58,106 nucleotides of DNA from Sutcliffiella horikoshii DSM 8719 (GCA_001648575.1 LQXN01000048.1:1-58106), one strand, 5' to 3'; positions 1 through 9,081 are shown, numbered from the stretch's first letter. Notes: generated from the sequence alone by a model not told the origin. Numbers and translations are program-made.

Positions 1-32
1 TCTCCCCCTGTGAGAGTAGGACGTTGCCAGGC
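1..32 (+). rRNA. rrf: 5S ribosomal RNA, 3' end only
   Basis: The first 32 bases match the 3' end of Bacillus 5S rRNA, with the typical CCCCCTGTGAGAGTAGGACG stretch followed by GCCAGGC. The rest of the gene and its operon lie outside the window. The 3' boundary is placed by analogy with B. subtilis 5S and may be off by a few bases. Confidence 0.9.
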
Positions 33-39
33 AAATAGA

Positions 40-80
40 GGAAAACCAGTGCTTATGAAAATAGGTGCTGGTTTTTTGTG
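40..80 (+). terminator. Terminator of the rRNA operon
   Basis: A stem of AACCAGTGCT pairing with AGGTGCTGGTT (one wobble or mismatch) around a short AT-rich loop is followed by TTTTTT. It directly follows the 5S end, as expected for a rho-independent terminator of an rRNA operon. Confidence 0.85.
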
Positions 81-130
81 TTGTGTGGGAAGGTGGGGGT
101 GGAGAGGAATGTGGGATGTCAGACGGGGTC

Positions 131-235
131 GAATAGCGGATAAAACGGAAAAGTCGCGGATAAAACGAAAAGTTAGCGGATAAAACGGAAAAGTCGCGGA
201 TAAAACCAATAGTTAGCGGATAGAACCGAAATTAT
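131..235. repeat. Five-copy 20-bp periodic array (GCGGATAAAAC)
   Basis: The motif GCGGATAAAAC, or GCGGATAGAAC in the last copy, starts at 136, 156, 176, 196 and 216, an exact 20-bp period. The linkers alternate between an AAGTC type and an AGTTA type, so the underlying repeat may be a 40-bp dimer. It lies in the gap between the rRNA operon terminator and gin. No open frame with a ribosome binding site overlaps it. Function unknown. Confidence 0.85.
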
Positions 236-539
236 CCAGATCTAAAGCAAAGGTTTAGCGTGATTTGCCCATTTGAAGACGGACTTAATCTCCATAAGGA
301 TGTCACCCCCAAGGATATGAAGACAATTTGCAGGAGTTTTCAGCATCTAAAAAGCCGTCACTGTCTACATGCAGACCTTCCCCCTATTAAAAATTGCAGG
401 TTTCCAAGCTCATCTTCGCCTTCAATAAGGTTTGACACTAAAAAACAGCCCATCTTTTTTATTTCAAGACAAACACAGACTAGTAGGCCTTACATACACT
501 AGATGTAGGAGATTGGTAGGCTGTTATTTTACTAAAGTA
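236..539. other. Intergenic stretch with no recognisable gene
   Basis: Two short open frames cross this stretch but have no ribosome binding site or recognisable similarity. In B. subtilis the gene after the rRNA operon is csfB (gin), so this appears to be spacer. I see no further structure apart from separated AACAGCC and GGCTGTT segments near 450 and 520. Confidence 0.5.
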
Positions 540-569
540 GTATTACAATTGGTCAATCTGGTTAGAATA
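540..569 (+). promoter_or_regulatory. SigF-type promoter for gin
   Basis: A -35 like GTATT at 540-544 and a -10 GGTTAGAATA at 560-569 are separated by 15 bp. The -10 fits the SigF consensus GGnnAnAnTR at every fixed position. csfB/gin is known to be transcribed by SigF in the B. subtilis forespore, so context and motif agree. Confidence 0.7.
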
Positions 570-593
570 GTGGATGGAGGTGGAGAAAGAGAT

Positions 594-794
594 ATGAAGT
601 CAGCCATTCATTCATCAGTTGGGGAAACATGTGTTATTTGTGAAAAGCAGAAAGAAAGAGGAATCCATTTGTACACCGAGTTTATCTGTACAGAGTGCGA
701 GGGCGCGATGTTGCAGACAGACGTAGAGGATCCAAACTATAAGTTCTATTTAAAACAGCTCCGAAAGATTACGATCCCAAAGATATTTTCCTAG
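594..794 (+). CDS. gin: Anti-sigma-G factor Gin (CsfB)
   Basis: This 66-residue protein belongs to the Gin/CsfB family. In B. subtilis Gin inhibits SigG, and SigE in the mother cell, preventing the late forespore regulon from firing early. The sequence shows two CxxC pairs (Cys13/Cys16 and Cys32/Cys35), the zinc-binding knuckle by which Gin dimerises. ATG at 594 is chosen because it follows GGAGGTGG at a good distance and gives the family length; a longer frame from 432 has no binding site. A SigF-type promoter lies just upstream and a terminator just downstream, so it looks monocistronic. In B. subtilis xpaC and yaaN follow; here they are absent. Confidence 0.9.
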   Translation: MKSAIHSSVGETCVICEKQKERGIHLYTEFICTECEGAMLQTDVEDPNYKFYLKQLRKITIPKIFS

Positions 795-855
795 TATCGC
801 TGTTCTGAACCGTAGACATGTGTAAGGGGACCTCTGAATATTTTAAAACCAATTG

Positions 856-884
856 AAAAGTCCATTAAAGGGCTTTTATTTTTT
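856..884 (+). terminator. Terminator after gin
   Basis: AAAAGTCC (856-863) pairs with GGGCTTTT (870-877) around ATTAAA and is followed by a T-rich run. It separates gin from yaaO. Confidence 0.7.
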
Positions 885-957
885 GCTTTGAGTATGGGTC
901 TATCCGTTATAATGGTAGTAGACAAGAACAGGAAAAAGGTAGTTAGAAGGTGAGTTA

Positions 958-2406
958 ATGTTGGATCAGAGTAGGACACCGCTGTTTTCAGCGCTAAAGA
1001 AGCATGTGGAGGGTTCGCCATTGTCCGGTCATGTACCGGGACATAAATATGGGGCTGTCTTCCCTGCTGAGGCGAGTGGTTATTTTGAAGATATATTGAA
1101 ACTGGATGTTACAGAAATTACAGGGTTGGATGATTTGCATGATCCTGAGGGGATAATTGAGGAAGCGCAGAGGTTGGCTGCTGATTTATATGGGTCGGAT
1201 AATACATATTTTCTTGTGAATGGATCGACTGTCGGGAATCTGGCGATGATATTGGGTACTTGTACGAGGGGCGGGAAAGTGCTCGTTCAGAGGAATTGCC
1301 ATAAATCAATATTGAACGGCTTGGAACTCGCCGGGGTGGAGCCTGTATTTTTATCGTCTGTGGTGGATGAGCGTCTCGGGGTGGCGGTATCCATTAAACC
1401 GGAACAGTTGAAGGAAGCTTTGGAGACGGTGGAGGGGATTGAAGCGGTTATCTTAACCAATCCCAATTACTATGGAGTAGCCATGGATTTGGATGAGCTA
1501 GTTGCGATGATCCATGCCTTTGACATTCCGGTGTTGGTGGATGAAGCGCATGGGGCACATTTTGTACTGGGAGAGCCTTTTCCTAAAACAGCACTGGCTT
1601 CTGGTGCGGATTTGGTCGTGCAATCCGCCCATAAAACTTTGCCGGCCATGACGATGGCATCCTTTTTGCATGTGCAGGGTAATTTGGTAAAAAAGGATCA
1701 AATCACTCGTTGTTTAAAAATGCTGCAATCGAGTAGTCCCTCTTATCCATTGATGGCATCATTGGATTTAGCGAGATTTTATCTTGCTTCATTAAAAAAG
1801 CAGGATGTATTAGATATCTATAATAGCATAATGGCTACTCACCAAGAGATTGGGAACATCAAAGGGGTGGATATAGTTTGGCCCCAAACTGGATTGCAAG
1901 TGGATCCTTTAAAGCTGACGGTTCGTTCCACCACTGGTTTGAGTGGATTTGCCCTACAGGAGCTTTTGGAAAAAGAAGGTCTTTATGTCGAGTTGGCAGA
2001 CCCTCAGAATGTATTAATTATTTTACCGTTGGCGGTTCATGATAGAAAACATGATATGATAGAGAGAATAGGCCGGGCTTTACAAGGGAAAACAGAGAGG
2101 GAAGTAGTGACAATTCAGTTGGTCGTTCCCCCGTACCCTGCAGAGTTAAGCCGATTGGCCATTCCTTTCAGTGAACAACATGACTATATGGTGGTAAGAT
2201 GCTGTTTGGAGGATGCCCTCGGGGAAATTGCAGCCGAACCGGTTATTCCATATCCACCGGGGATTCCCCTGCTTTTTAAAGGAGAGAGGATCACACGTTC
2301 CACCCTAGAGTGCATAAAGGAACTCAAAGAGCTCGGTGCTAGGTTTCAAGGAAGTGAATGTTTAAAAAGTAATTATATGTTCATATATAAGAAGGAAAAG
2401 GAGTAA
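958..2406 (+). CDS. yaaO: Orn/Lys/Arg decarboxylase-like PLP enzyme YaaO
   Basis: A 482-residue fold-type I pyridoxal-phosphate protein of the Orn/Lys/Arg decarboxylase family, orthologous by position and sequence to B. subtilis YaaO. The cofactor lysine is probably Lys226 in SAHKT, preceded by the DEAHGAH segment that holds the PLP ring. The true substrate of YaaO is not established as far as I know; related enzymes decarboxylate lysine, ornithine or arginine. The start ATG follows GAAGGTGAG. tmk begins 7 bases after the stop, so the two are probably co-transcribed. A TATAAT at 908-913 may be its -10, but I could not place a convincing -35. Confidence 0.85.
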   Translation: MLDQSRTPLFSALKKHVEGSPLSGHVPGHKYGAVFPAEASGYFEDILKLDVTEITGLDDLHDPEGIIEEAQRLAADLYGSDNTYFLVNGSTVGNLAMILGTCTRGGKVLVQRNCHKSILNGLELAGVEPVFLSSVVDERLGVAVSIKPEQLKEALETVEGIEAVILTNPNYYGVAMDLDELVAMIHAFDIPVLVDEAHGAHFVLGEPFPKTALASGADLVVQSAHKTLPAMTMASFLHVQGNLVKKDQITRCLKMLQSSSPSYPLMASLDLARFYLASLKKQDVLDIYNSIMATHQEIGNIKGVDIVWPQTGLQVDPLKLTVRSTTGLSGFALQELLEKEGLYVELADPQNVLIILPLAVHDRKHDMIERIGRALQGKTEREVVTIQLVVPPYPAELSRLAIPFSEQHDYMVVRCCLEDALGEIAAEPVIPYPPGIPLLFKGERITRSTLECIKELKELGARFQGSECLKSNYMFIYKKEKE

Positions 2407-2413
2407 CAAGCTT

Positions 2414-3052
2414 GTGAAGGGAATATTCATTACATTTGAAGGACCAGAGGGTGCTGGGAAGACCTCTGTCATCCAGAAATTAGCGGAAGAACTTAAAGAA
2501 GAAAACTATCCAGTTTTGTTGACAAGGGAGCCTGGTGGCATAGCCATTGCCGAGCAGATCAGAAGTGTCATACTGGATTGTGATAATACAGAAATGGATC
2601 CGAGGACGGAGGCATTGCTTTACGCTGCGGCCCGCCGCCAGCATTTGGTGGAAAGGGTTATTCCTGCCTTGAAGGAGGATAAGATTGTGTTATGCGATCG
2701 TTTCATTGACAGCTCTTTGGCTTATCAAGGGTATGCAAGAGGTATAGGGGTAGAGGATGTACTCAGTATCAATGAATTTGCTACAGAAAAGATGATGCCG
2801 TCCTTGACCATCTATTTTGATATTGAGCCAGAAGCAGGACTTGAGCGAATTGCAGCGAATACTAAACGTGAAATTAATCGTTTGGATCAAGAGAAGCTGG
2901 ATTTTCATTATAAGGTGAAAGAAGGCTATGACCTTGTGAAAAATAAATATCGGGACAGATTTGCCGTGGTTGACGCCTCTCAAGATTTTGAAACGGTATG
3001 CGGGCAGGTAAAGGAAATCCTTGTCTCTTATTTTACAGAGCATGGATTCTAA
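2414..3052 (+). CDS. tmk: Thymidylate kinase
   Basis: Phosphorylates dTMP to dTDP using ATP, an essential step of dTTP synthesis. The 212-residue protein has the P-loop GPEGAGKTS near residues 9-17, the DR(F/Y) nucleotide-binding motif in [13 protein letters not shown], and a LID region, matching the family length. The start codon is GTG with no ATG nearby; AAGGAG overlaps the preceding stop and serves as ribosome binding site. It lies between yaaO and darA exactly as in B. subtilis and probably forms an operon with the genes through yabA. Confidence 0.95.
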   Translation: MKGIFITFEGPEGAGKTSVIQKLAEELKEENYPVLLTREPGGIAIAEQIRSVILDCDNTEMDPRTEALLYAAARRQHLVERVIPALKEDKIVLCDRFIDSSLAYQGYARGIGVEDVLSINEFATEKMMPSLTIYFDIEPEAGLERIAANTKREINRLDQEKLDFHYKVKEGYDLVKNKYRDRFAVVDASQDFETVCGQVKEILVSYFTEHGF

Positions 3053-3093
3053 GAATGGAAATATTTATTCCTGCCGATGAAATAATGAAGTAA

Positions 3094-3459
<366 letters not shown>

Positions 3460-3464
3460 GTTTG

Positions 3465-3492
3465 AAAAGCGGCTGAAATGGCTGCTTTTTTA
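3465..3492 (+). terminator. Terminator after darA
   Basis: AAAAGCGGC pairs with GCTGCTTTT (one G-T pair) around TGAAATG, followed by a T run. Confidence 0.6.
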
Positions 3493-3540
3493 GAAGGCTG
3501 TTTTACACAAGTAAAAGCCTAAGGAAAGGGACGTTCAGCA

Positions 3541-3981
3541 TTGAAAATATCAACCGATCTCCGTACAAGTGTAGATAAGGGAAGAATGGATCCAAGAGGC
3601 GCAAACATTTCTGCAAATGCCTTTGGAGAGGTTATGCAAAAACATTCTAATAAATTGCATTCCGAGCAGCTGCAAAGGTTGATGAAGGATATAGAAGTGG
3701 TTGGGGACCGCCTGGGGAATTCACGTTCTTTTCAAGACTTGGCAAAATATAAGACTCTCGTAAAGCGATTTATGGAAGAGGCGGTTGAGTTTGGAATGGA
3801 GCTGAACCAATCCCACCATTGGACACATGATGGGCAGTCGAGGCACCTGCATGTCATAAAGCAGGTCGATGAGGCGCTGATCGGTCTTACAGATCAGGTA
3901 ATGAATCAAGAAGAATCAAGAATAAACATATTGAGCAGTATTGGTGAGATTAAAGGACTGCTTATCAATTTATATATGTAA
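3541..3981 (+). CDS. yaaR: YaaR family (DUF327) protein
   Basis: A 146-residue, mostly helical protein matching B. subtilis YaaR. The family is conserved next to holB in Bacillaceae and its function is unknown. The start is TTG, preceded by AAAGGGACG; there is no in-frame ATG before residue 15, and the N-terminus MKISTDLRT resembles family members. Residues 40-120 are rich in charged heptad-like segments. holB begins 8 bases after its stop, so the two are translated from one transcript. Confidence 0.85.
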   Translation: MKISTDLRTSVDKGRMDPRGANISANAFGEVMQKHSNKLHSEQLQRLMKDIEVVGDRLGNSRSFQDLAKYKTLVKRFMEEAVEFGMELNQSHHWTHDGQSRHLHVIKQVDEALIGLTDQVMNQEESRINILSSIGEIKGLLINLYM

Positions 3982-3989
3982 GTTAGTGA

Positions 3990-4991
3990 GTGATGATGGT
4001 GATTAAAAGTTGGTCTGATCTGCAAAGCCAGCCTACTGTTGCAAGGATTGTAACCAATAGTTTGGAGCGGGACAGGATCGCCCATGCCTATTTGTTGGAC
4101 GGTATGAAAGGCACAGGGAAAAAAGAGGTCAGCTACCTATTCGCAAAAAGCTTGTTATGCAGGGAGCGAACAGGGGTGAATCCTTGTCAGGCTTGTTCTA
4201 ATTGTAAACGGATAGACTCTCGTAATCATCCGGATGTACATGTACTTGAGCCGGATGGGAATTCTATAAAAAAACAACAGATTCAATACTTACAAGAGGA
4301 ATTCACTAAAACAGGTTTGGAGTCTAAAAGAAAGATATACATCATTGAGCATGCTGATAAAATGACGACAAACGCTGCCAACAGCCTGTTGAAATTTCTA
4401 GAGGAACCGAATCAGGAAACATATGCCTTCCTATTGACGGAAAATGTCAACCAGATGCTGAACACCATCATTTCCAGATGCCAACCCCTTTCATTCCGAG
4501 CATTAACATCTGAGGGACTGGTAAATAAACTGATGGCGGAGGATATTTCACTTCCATTGGCAAAGTCTGCTGCATCACTTACGAATAGTTTAGGGGAAGC
4601 AGTAGAATTATGTCGAGATGATTGGTTTGCGCTGGCTAGAAATTTAGTGATAAAATTGTATGAAGCGATATTTAATCGTCCGCAAGCATCCTTGCTATTT
4701 ATACAGGAAAAATGGATGCCTCATTTTTCAGATAGAAGACAATTAGAGATTGGTTTAGATTTAATGCTATTCATTTATAAAGATATGCTCTATGCTCAGT
4801 TATCCAAAGAGGGGCAAATGGTGTTTGTCGACGAAAAGGAACTGATTCAGAAGTTGGCTCTCCAGACGACTCAACAGCGAGTGACCGAGCATTTATCCTA
4901 TATATTGCAAAGCAAGTCTCGGTTAGCATCGAATGTGAATCCGCACCTTCTAATGGAACAATTAGCGTTAAACTTGCAGGAGGGATATTAG
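3990..4991 (+). CDS. holB: DNA polymerase III subunit delta'
   Basis: Clamp-loader subunit that helps load the beta sliding clamp at replication forks. The 333-residue AAA+ protein has the degenerate Walker A GMKGTGKK near residue 40, a four-cysteine zinc module in the stretch CRERTGVNPCQACSNC, and the SLLKFLEEP signature of delta'/gamma subunits. Starts GTG 3990, ATG 3993 and ATG 3996 are adjacent and cannot be separated; GTGAGTGATGATG offers only a weak binding site. It is followed after one base by ricT. Confidence 0.93.
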   Translation: MMMVIKSWSDLQSQPTVARIVTNSLERDRIAHAYLLDGMKGTGKKEVSYLFAKSLLCRERTGVNPCQACSNCKRIDSRNHPDVHVLEPDGNSIKKQQIQYLQEEFTKTGLESKRKIYIIEHADKMTTNAANSLLKFLEEPNQETYAFLLTENVNQMLNTIISRCQPLSFRALTSEGLVNKLMAEDISLPLAKSAASLTNSLGEAVELCRDDWFALARNLVIKLYEAIFNRPQASLLFIQEKWMPHFSDRRQLEIGLDLMLFIYKDMLYAQLSKEGQMVFVDEKELIQKLALQTTQQRVTEHLSYILQSKSRLASNVNPHLLMEQLALNLQEGY

Positions 4992-4992
4992 T

Positions 4993-5820
4993 TTGTATGA
5001 AGTAGTAGGAGTTCGATTTAAAAAAGCAGGGAAAATATACTATTTTGACCCCAATGGGCTTGATATAAAAGACAATGAGTTTGTCATCGTCGAAACGGTA
5101 AGAGGTGTGGAGTTCGGAAAAGCTGTCATCGGTCAAAAGAAAGTCGACGAAAATGATGTCGTGCTCCCATTGAAAAAAGTGCTCCGTATTGCTGACCAAA
5201 AAGATCGCCTAATTGTAGATGAAAATAAGAAAGCGGCTAAAGAAGCGTTTGATGTTTGTTTTACAAAAGTGAACGACCATGGTTTGGATATGAAGCTGGT
5301 GGATGTGGAATATACATTCGACCGCAATAAAATCATTTTTTACTTCACAGCTGATGGGCGTGTGGACTTCAGGGAACTTGTAAAGGACCTGGCTTCTATT
5401 TTCCGTACCAGAATCGAGTTGAGACAAATCGGTGTACGTGATGAGGCAAAACTATTGGGCGGAATTGGCCCATGTGGACGGATGCTTTGTTGCTCTACAT
5501 TCCTTGGGGATTTCGAACCGGTCTCCATCAAGATGGCAAAGGATCAAAATCTTTCACTGAACCCTTCGAAGATATCTGGGTTATGCGGCCGTTTGATGTG
5601 TTGTCTGAAGTATGAAAATGATGAATACGAGTCCGCTAAAGAACAATTACCGGATCTGGATGAAGTCATCAAGACACCGAATGGAATGGGACGTGTGGTA
5701 GGTCTCAATATCCTCGAGCGCGTGTTGCAGGTGGAGCTATCCGGGAAAGACCGAGTGGTGGAGTTCTCTTTAGATGAACTTATGCAAGAAGGAGCCGTTT
5801 CTACGCAAGCCACAGATTAA
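4993..5820 (+). CDS. ricT: PSP1-domain protein RicT (YaaT), Y-complex subunit
   Basis: A 275-residue PSP1-domain protein. In B. subtilis RicT with RicA and RicF forms an Fe-S-containing complex that stimulates RNase Y-dependent mRNA maturation and is needed for sporulation, competence and biofilm formation. The sequence shows the paired motifs CGRMLCC (from Cys161) and CGRLMCC (from Cys198) that carry the clusters. The start is TTG 4993, placed by GCAGGAGGG and by alignment of MYEVVGVRFKKAG with YaaT. It is tightly packed between holB and yabA. Confidence 0.92.
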   Translation: MYEVVGVRFKKAGKIYYFDPNGLDIKDNEFVIVETVRGVEFGKAVIGQKKVDENDVVLPLKKVLRIADQKDRLIVDENKKAAKEAFDVCFTKVNDHGLDMKLVDVEYTFDRNKIIFYFTADGRVDFRELVKDLASIFRTRIELRQIGVRDEAKLLGGIGPCGRMLCCSTFLGDFEPVSIKMAKDQNLSLNPSKISGLCGRLMCCLKYENDEYESAKEQLPDLDEVIKTPNGMGRVVGLNILERVLQVELSGKDRVVEFSLDELMQEGAVSTQATD

Positions 5821-5832
5821 GAGGTGGAGAAC

Positions 5833-6204
5833 TTGGACAAGAAGGAAATATTTGATTCTGTCAGCAATATGGAAGAACAGATTGGACATTTATATAAACA
5901 GCTTGGTGACTTAAAGGAGCACCTTGCCCTCATTATCGAAGAAAACAACAGTGTGCTGGTGGAAAACAGCCATCTCCGTAAGCGTCTGGAACAGATGACC
6001 AAAGAAGAGGAGCAAGCCTCTACCACCAAACAGAAGCACAAGAAGAAACAGCAGGAGCAAAACAAGCAAACCGATGTGGGGGAAGGCTATGATAATTTAG
6101 CCAGGCTGTACCAAGAAGGGTTTCATATATGCAACCTGAATTTCGGCAGTCCCCGAAAAGAAGGGGACTGTATGTTTTGCTTGTCTTTTCTTAATAAGAA
6201 GTAA
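5833..6204 (+). CDS. yabA: DNA replication initiation control protein YabA
   Basis: YabA restrains chromosome replication by binding DnaA and the DnaN clamp. The 123-residue protein has an N-terminal coiled coil (about residues 1-60, with leucine heptads), a lysine-rich linker and a C-terminal zinc-binding module ending HxCN…CMFC. I choose TTG 5833 rather than GTG 5824, because [10 protein letters not shown] matches the YabA N-terminus and AGGTGG lies 5 bases upstream of TTG; GTG 5824 lies inside that binding site. Confidence 0.92.
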   Translation: MDKKEIFDSVSNMEEQIGHLYKQLGDLKEHLALIIEENNSVLVENSHLRKRLEQMTKEEEQASTTKQKHKKKQQEQNKQTDVGEGYDNLARLYQEGFHICNLNFGSPRKEGDCMFCLSFLNKK

Positions 6205-6247
6205 AAAAGTCGCTTCTCCGTTAATCGGGTGGCGGCTTTTTGTTTTT
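6204..6247 (+). terminator. Terminator after yabA
   Basis: AAAAAGTCGC (6204-6213) pairs with GCGGCTTTTT (6232-6241), overlapping the yabA stop and followed by TTTTT. It ends the tmk-to-yabA transcription group. Confidence 0.75.
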
Positions 6248-6287
6248 ATAGCTACCCTGAAATAGTTTTTGAGTCCGCGATCAACTC

Positions 6288-6414
6288 CTGTAGATTTACG
6301 TTCCAGGTGTTCGCTTTCCGCGGGGCGGTGCTTGAGCCTCCTCACTTCGTTGCGGGGTCTCAAGTCTACCGCTACCTCCCGCTGGAGTCTCACACCTTGC
6401 ACTACAATCTACAG
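6288..6414 (+). repeat. Dispersed palindrome-ended repeat, copy R1
   Basis: A copy of the roughly 125-bp intergenic repeat family. The ends CTGTAGATT and AATCTACAG are inverted repeats, extended outside by AACTCC and GGAGTT. The core holds GCTTTCCGCGGGGCGG, GAGCCTCCTC and GCGGGGTCTCAAG. Orientation + is defined by GAGCCTCCTC reading forward. It sits directly after the yabA terminator. Open frames crossing it are not genes. Confidence 0.85.
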
Positions 6415-6505
6415 GGGAGTTCGGTAAAACATGAAAGCTTCTTATGTTTTTCATAAAACTTGCGATATAATAGGGAAAGATTATGGTACGAAAGGGTTTT
6501 GTTAG

Positions 6506-7267
6506 ATGGTAGAGGTAGATCTTATCGGTGATGAGCGGCTCGATTATTTATTGGCGGAGAATTTACGGATTATACAGAGTCCATCTGTTTTTTCTTTTTC
6601 CTTAGATGCTGTTCTGTTGGCACAGTTTGCTTATGTTCCAATACAAAAGGGCAATATCATGGATCTCTGTACTGGCAATGGGATTATCCCTTTATTGTTA
6701 AGTAAACGAACGAAAGGCTCCATCACTGGCGTGGAAATACAAGAGCGTCTTGCTAATATGGCGCAGAGAAGCATTGACTATAATGGACTGGCAGATCGTT
6801 TGAGTATTATGAACGATGATTTAAAGGACCTGCCCTCCATGCTTGGAAATAAAAAATACGATGTGGTGACATGTAATCCGCCGTATTTTCCTTTAGCAGA
6901 GAAGGAAGAAAAAATAAATAGTAACATGCACTATGCCATTGCAAGGCATGAAATAGAATGCACTTTAGAAGACGTCGTCCGAGTCAGTAGCCATATTGCC
7001 AAACAAGGTGGGAAGGTGGCATTCGTACATCGACCAGGCAGGCTGCTGGATATTGTAACCTTGATGAGAAAATATCGACTTGAGCCGAAGCGTCTTCAAT
7101 TTGTCCATTCCAAACTCGGCAAGCCGGCCAATACACTTTTAATAGAAGGAATTAAGGATGGAAACCCCGACTTGAAAATCCTTCCGCCCCTGCTTGTTTA
7201 TGATGAGAATGGCGAATACACCCCAGAAGTAAGAAAAATGCTCTTTGCGGAAGTCAACAGAAGTTAA
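6506..7267 (+). CDS. trmN6: tRNA1(Val) (adenine37-N6)-methyltransferase family, YabB
   Basis: A 253-residue SAM-dependent methyltransferase of the TrmN6/YfiC family, which methylates A37 of tRNA1(Val). The SAM-binding motif is [11 protein letters not shown] (about residues 52-62) and the catalytic N6-adenine motif NPPY begins at residue 124. The B. subtilis ortholog is YabB. The ATG follows GAAAGGGTTT. rsmI begins 40 bases after the stop; in B. subtilis the GIY-YIG gene yazA lies between these two, and it is missing here. Confidence 0.88.
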   Translation: MVEVDLIGDERLDYLLAENLRIIQSPSVFSFSLDAVLLAQFAYVPIQKGNIMDLCTGNGIIPLLLSKRTKGSITGVEIQERLANMAQRSIDYNGLADRLSIMNDDLKDLPSMLGNKKYDVVTCNPPYFPLAEKEEKINSNMHYAIARHEIECTLEDVVRVSSHIAKQGGKVAFVHRPGRLLDIVTLMRKYRLEPKRLQFVHSKLGKPANTLLIEGIKDGNPDLKILPPLLVYDENGEYTPEVRKMLFAEVNRS

Positions 7268-7307
7268 CGTAACAACCTAAGTAGTCTAATAAAAATGAGG
7301 GATTCAT

Positions 7308-8189
7308 ATGGATTTATGGCAACAAAAAAGCTTTAGCGACTCATACAGTCAAGGTAGACTTTACCTGATTCCAACACCCATCGGTAACTTAGAAGACATC
7401 ACCTACCGTTCCCTAAGGATGTTAAAAGAAGTAGATTTTATTGCAGCAGAAGATACACGAAACACCAAAAAACTTTGTAACTACTTTGAGATAACTACTC
7501 CCCTTATCAGTTATCACGAACACAACAAAGAACAGAGCGGCAGAAAAATAATCGATCTTTTAAAAGATGGCAAGGACATTGGCCTGGTAAGTGATGCTGG
7601 CATGCCTTCCATCTCAGATCCTGGCTATGAAATAGTGGTGGAAGCGCTCCAGGAAAAGCTGTATGTCGTCCCTTTACCGGGAGCAAACGCCGCATTGACG
7701 GCATTAATTGCGTCAGGAGTCGTCTCACAGCCATTTTATTTCTATGGCTTTCTTGATCGTCAGAAAAAAGAAAAGAAAAAAGAGCTCGAACGGCTGAAAA
7801 AGTTCACAGATACATTTATTCTCTACGAATCGCCTCACCGTCTGAAGGATACACTCAGTTTGATGCATGAGATACTCGGTGACAGATCCATCGTAGTGAG
7901 CAGGGAGCTCACGAAAAAATTCGAAGAGTTCACACGAGGTAATATCTCTGATGTACTGGCTCTCTTTGAAGAACAAGGCATCAAAGGGGAATGTTGCATT
8001 ATAATAGAAGGAAACAGTTCAGAAGAGCAAGAAGAAGAAAGTACGTGGTGGAAAGACCTAACCGTTTTGGAGCACGTGCAACAAGTAATGGAGTCAGAAG
8101 ACTGTTCCTCCAAAGAAGCAATCAAGCTAGTCTCAAAAGAGCGTAACTTACCAAAGAGAGAAGTCTACCAAGCATTTCACGTTGAATAG
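7308..8189 (+). CDS. rsmI: 16S rRNA 2'-O-ribose C1402 methyltransferase RsmI
   Basis: A tetrapyrrole-methylase-fold enzyme that methylates the ribose of C1402 in 16S rRNA near the decoding centre. The 293-residue protein shows LYLIPTPIGNLEDITYR near the N-terminus, AAEDTRNT, the SDAGMPSISDPG motif and LPGANAALTAL, all diagnostic. The ATG follows ATGAGGGATTC. It is co-directional with trmN6 and converges on abrB. Confidence 0.95.
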   Translation: MDLWQQKSFSDSYSQGRLYLIPTPIGNLEDITYRSLRMLKEVDFIAAEDTRNTKKLCNYFEITTPLISYHEHNKEQSGRKIIDLLKDGKDIGLVSDAGMPSISDPGYEIVVEALQEKLYVVPLPGANAALTALIASGVVSQPFYFYGFLDRQKKEKKKELERLKKFTDTFILYESPHRLKDTLSLMHEILGDRSIVVSRELTKKFEEFTRGNISDVLALFEEQGIKGECCIIIEGNSSEEQEEESTWWKDLTVLEHVQQVMESEDCSSKEAIKLVSKERNLPKREVYQAFHVE

Positions 8190-8203
8190 TACTGAAATTC
8201 TCC

Positions 8204-8332
8204 CTGTAGATTTGTAGTGAAAGGTATGAGGCTCCAGCTGGGGGAGTAACGGTTGTTTGAGACCCCGAAGCGTTGTAAGGAGGCTCAACCAGCGTCCCGC
8301 GGAAAGCGTATGCCTGGAACGGAAATCTACAG
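8204..8332 (-). repeat. Dispersed palindrome-ended repeat, copy R2
   Basis: Same family as R1, in reverse orientation (GAGACCCCG then GGAGGCTCAA then CCCGCGGAAAGCG). The ends CTGTAGATT and AATCTACAG match those of R1, so R1 and R2 form one subfamily and flank the trmN6-rsmI pair as inverted copies. Confidence 0.85.
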
Positions 8333-8368
8333 GAGTTGAACGAGACTGAAAAATCAATTTGCAAATAA

Positions 8369-8396
8369 AAAAGAGGGTGCAGCAGCACCCTCTTTT
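8369..8396. terminator. Bidirectional terminator between rsmI and abrB
   Basis: A perfect 12-bp stem, AAAAGAGGGTGC with GCACCCTCTTTT, around AGCA. It has T runs on both strands, so it can end transcription from rsmI and from the convergent abrB. Confidence 0.9.
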
Positions 8397-8408
8397 GTGT
8401 GTCATATA

Positions 8409-8690
8409 TTACTTTGTTTGCAGGTTGTTTTGAATCTCTTGGATGATTTTTTCTGCACCTTCACGGCTTAAGATGATTTTTCCATCTGCAAGAGTAAGGT
8501 TGTTGTCAGAAACTTCACCAGTAACTTGGCAAGTCATGTTTGGCTTGTATTTTTTCAAGATGATTTTTTCGTCATCAACGTAGATTTCTAAAGCATCTTT
8601 CTCAGCGATTCCCAAAGTTCTGCGAAGCTCGATAGGAATAACCACGCGGCCTAACTCGTCAACTTTACGTACAATACCAGTAGATTTCAT
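8409..8690 (-). CDS. abrB: Transition-state regulator AbrB
   Basis: A 93-residue DNA-binding protein that represses stationary-phase genes such as spoVG, sigH and antibiotic genes during growth. The N-terminal swapped-hairpin domain (residues 1-50) is highly conserved: MKSTGIVRKVDELGRVVIPIELRR. The C-terminal half mediates multimerisation. It is the only protein gene on the - strand here. Upstream lie a good SigA promoter and Spo0A boxes, consistent with repression of abrB by phosphorylated Spo0A. Confidence 0.96.
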   Translation of the reverse strand: MKSTGIVRKVDELGRVVIPIELRRTLGIAEKDALEIYVDDEKIILKKYKPNMTCQVTGEVSDNNLTLADGKIILSREGAEKIIQEIQNNLQTK

Positions 8691-8755
8691 AAGAAAAATA
8701 CCCCTCTCTCAAATTAAAATTATTTAATGCTAATAATCTATCATTTTCGTCATTA

Positions 8756-8762
8756 TTCGACA
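8756..8762 (-). promoter_or_regulatory. Spo0A box downstream of the abrB start
   Basis: The - strand reads TGTCGAA, an exact Spo0A (0A) box, about 10 bases downstream of the predicted abrB transcription start. B. subtilis abrB is repressed through boxes at the equivalent place. Confidence 0.75.
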
Positions 8763-8778
8763 AATCTAACGTGATTCA

Positions 8779-8807
8779 ATCATAACAATTTTTACAAATT
8801 TCGTCAA
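8779..8807 (-). promoter_or_regulatory. SigA promoter of abrB
   Basis: On the - strand TTGACG (8807-8802), a 17-bp spacer and TATGAT (8784-8779). Transcription should start near 8772, leaving about an 80-nt leader that contains a Spo0A box. Confidence 0.75.
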
Positions 8808-8964
8808 CATCTATGGTTGAAAATATTTGTATTTCTTTTAAAAAATGTATTTCGAAAGCGGAAAGAACCGCTCTGTAGTAAGGGTTCACTAGAATAATGT
8901 CTTGGTTAACATTTACAATAACTTACTAATTTTCAATAGAATACAAGTATTATTATAACTATAA

Positions 8965-9014
8965 ATCGACAAAATTCAACAGTATTTTCGACATATTTTT
9001 CGACAAATGTCGAT
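8965..9014. promoter_or_regulatory. Cluster of Spo0A-box-like sites upstream of abrB
   Basis: TTCGACA occurs at 8987-8993 and 8999-9005 (exact 0A boxes on the - strand, 12 bp apart). ATCGACA at 8965-8971 and TGTCGAT at 9008-9014 each differ by one base. The cluster is in the abrB-metS gap, 160-210 bases upstream of the abrB promoter and about 70-120 bases before the metS promoter. Confidence 0.55.
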
Positions 9015-9081
9015 AGAGGGAGAAATGGGATTTACGAGGAAAGGTTTTTGAAATTAATGAGAAAAAGTTTTTGTTCAATCC

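Noticed and set aside
432-593. A 54-codon N-terminal extension of Gin
   Set aside because: The extension covers the SigF-type promoter and has no ribosome binding site; the 66-residue product is the family length.
6229-6456. A 75-codon + strand frame after yabA
   Set aside because: It consists of the yabA terminator and repeat R1; similar frames arise at R7 and R8.
8122-8405. Two - strand open frames of 85-88 codons after rsmI
   Set aside because: They are translations of repeat R2 plus the terminator, lack ribosome binding sites and recur at other repeat copies with similar peptides.
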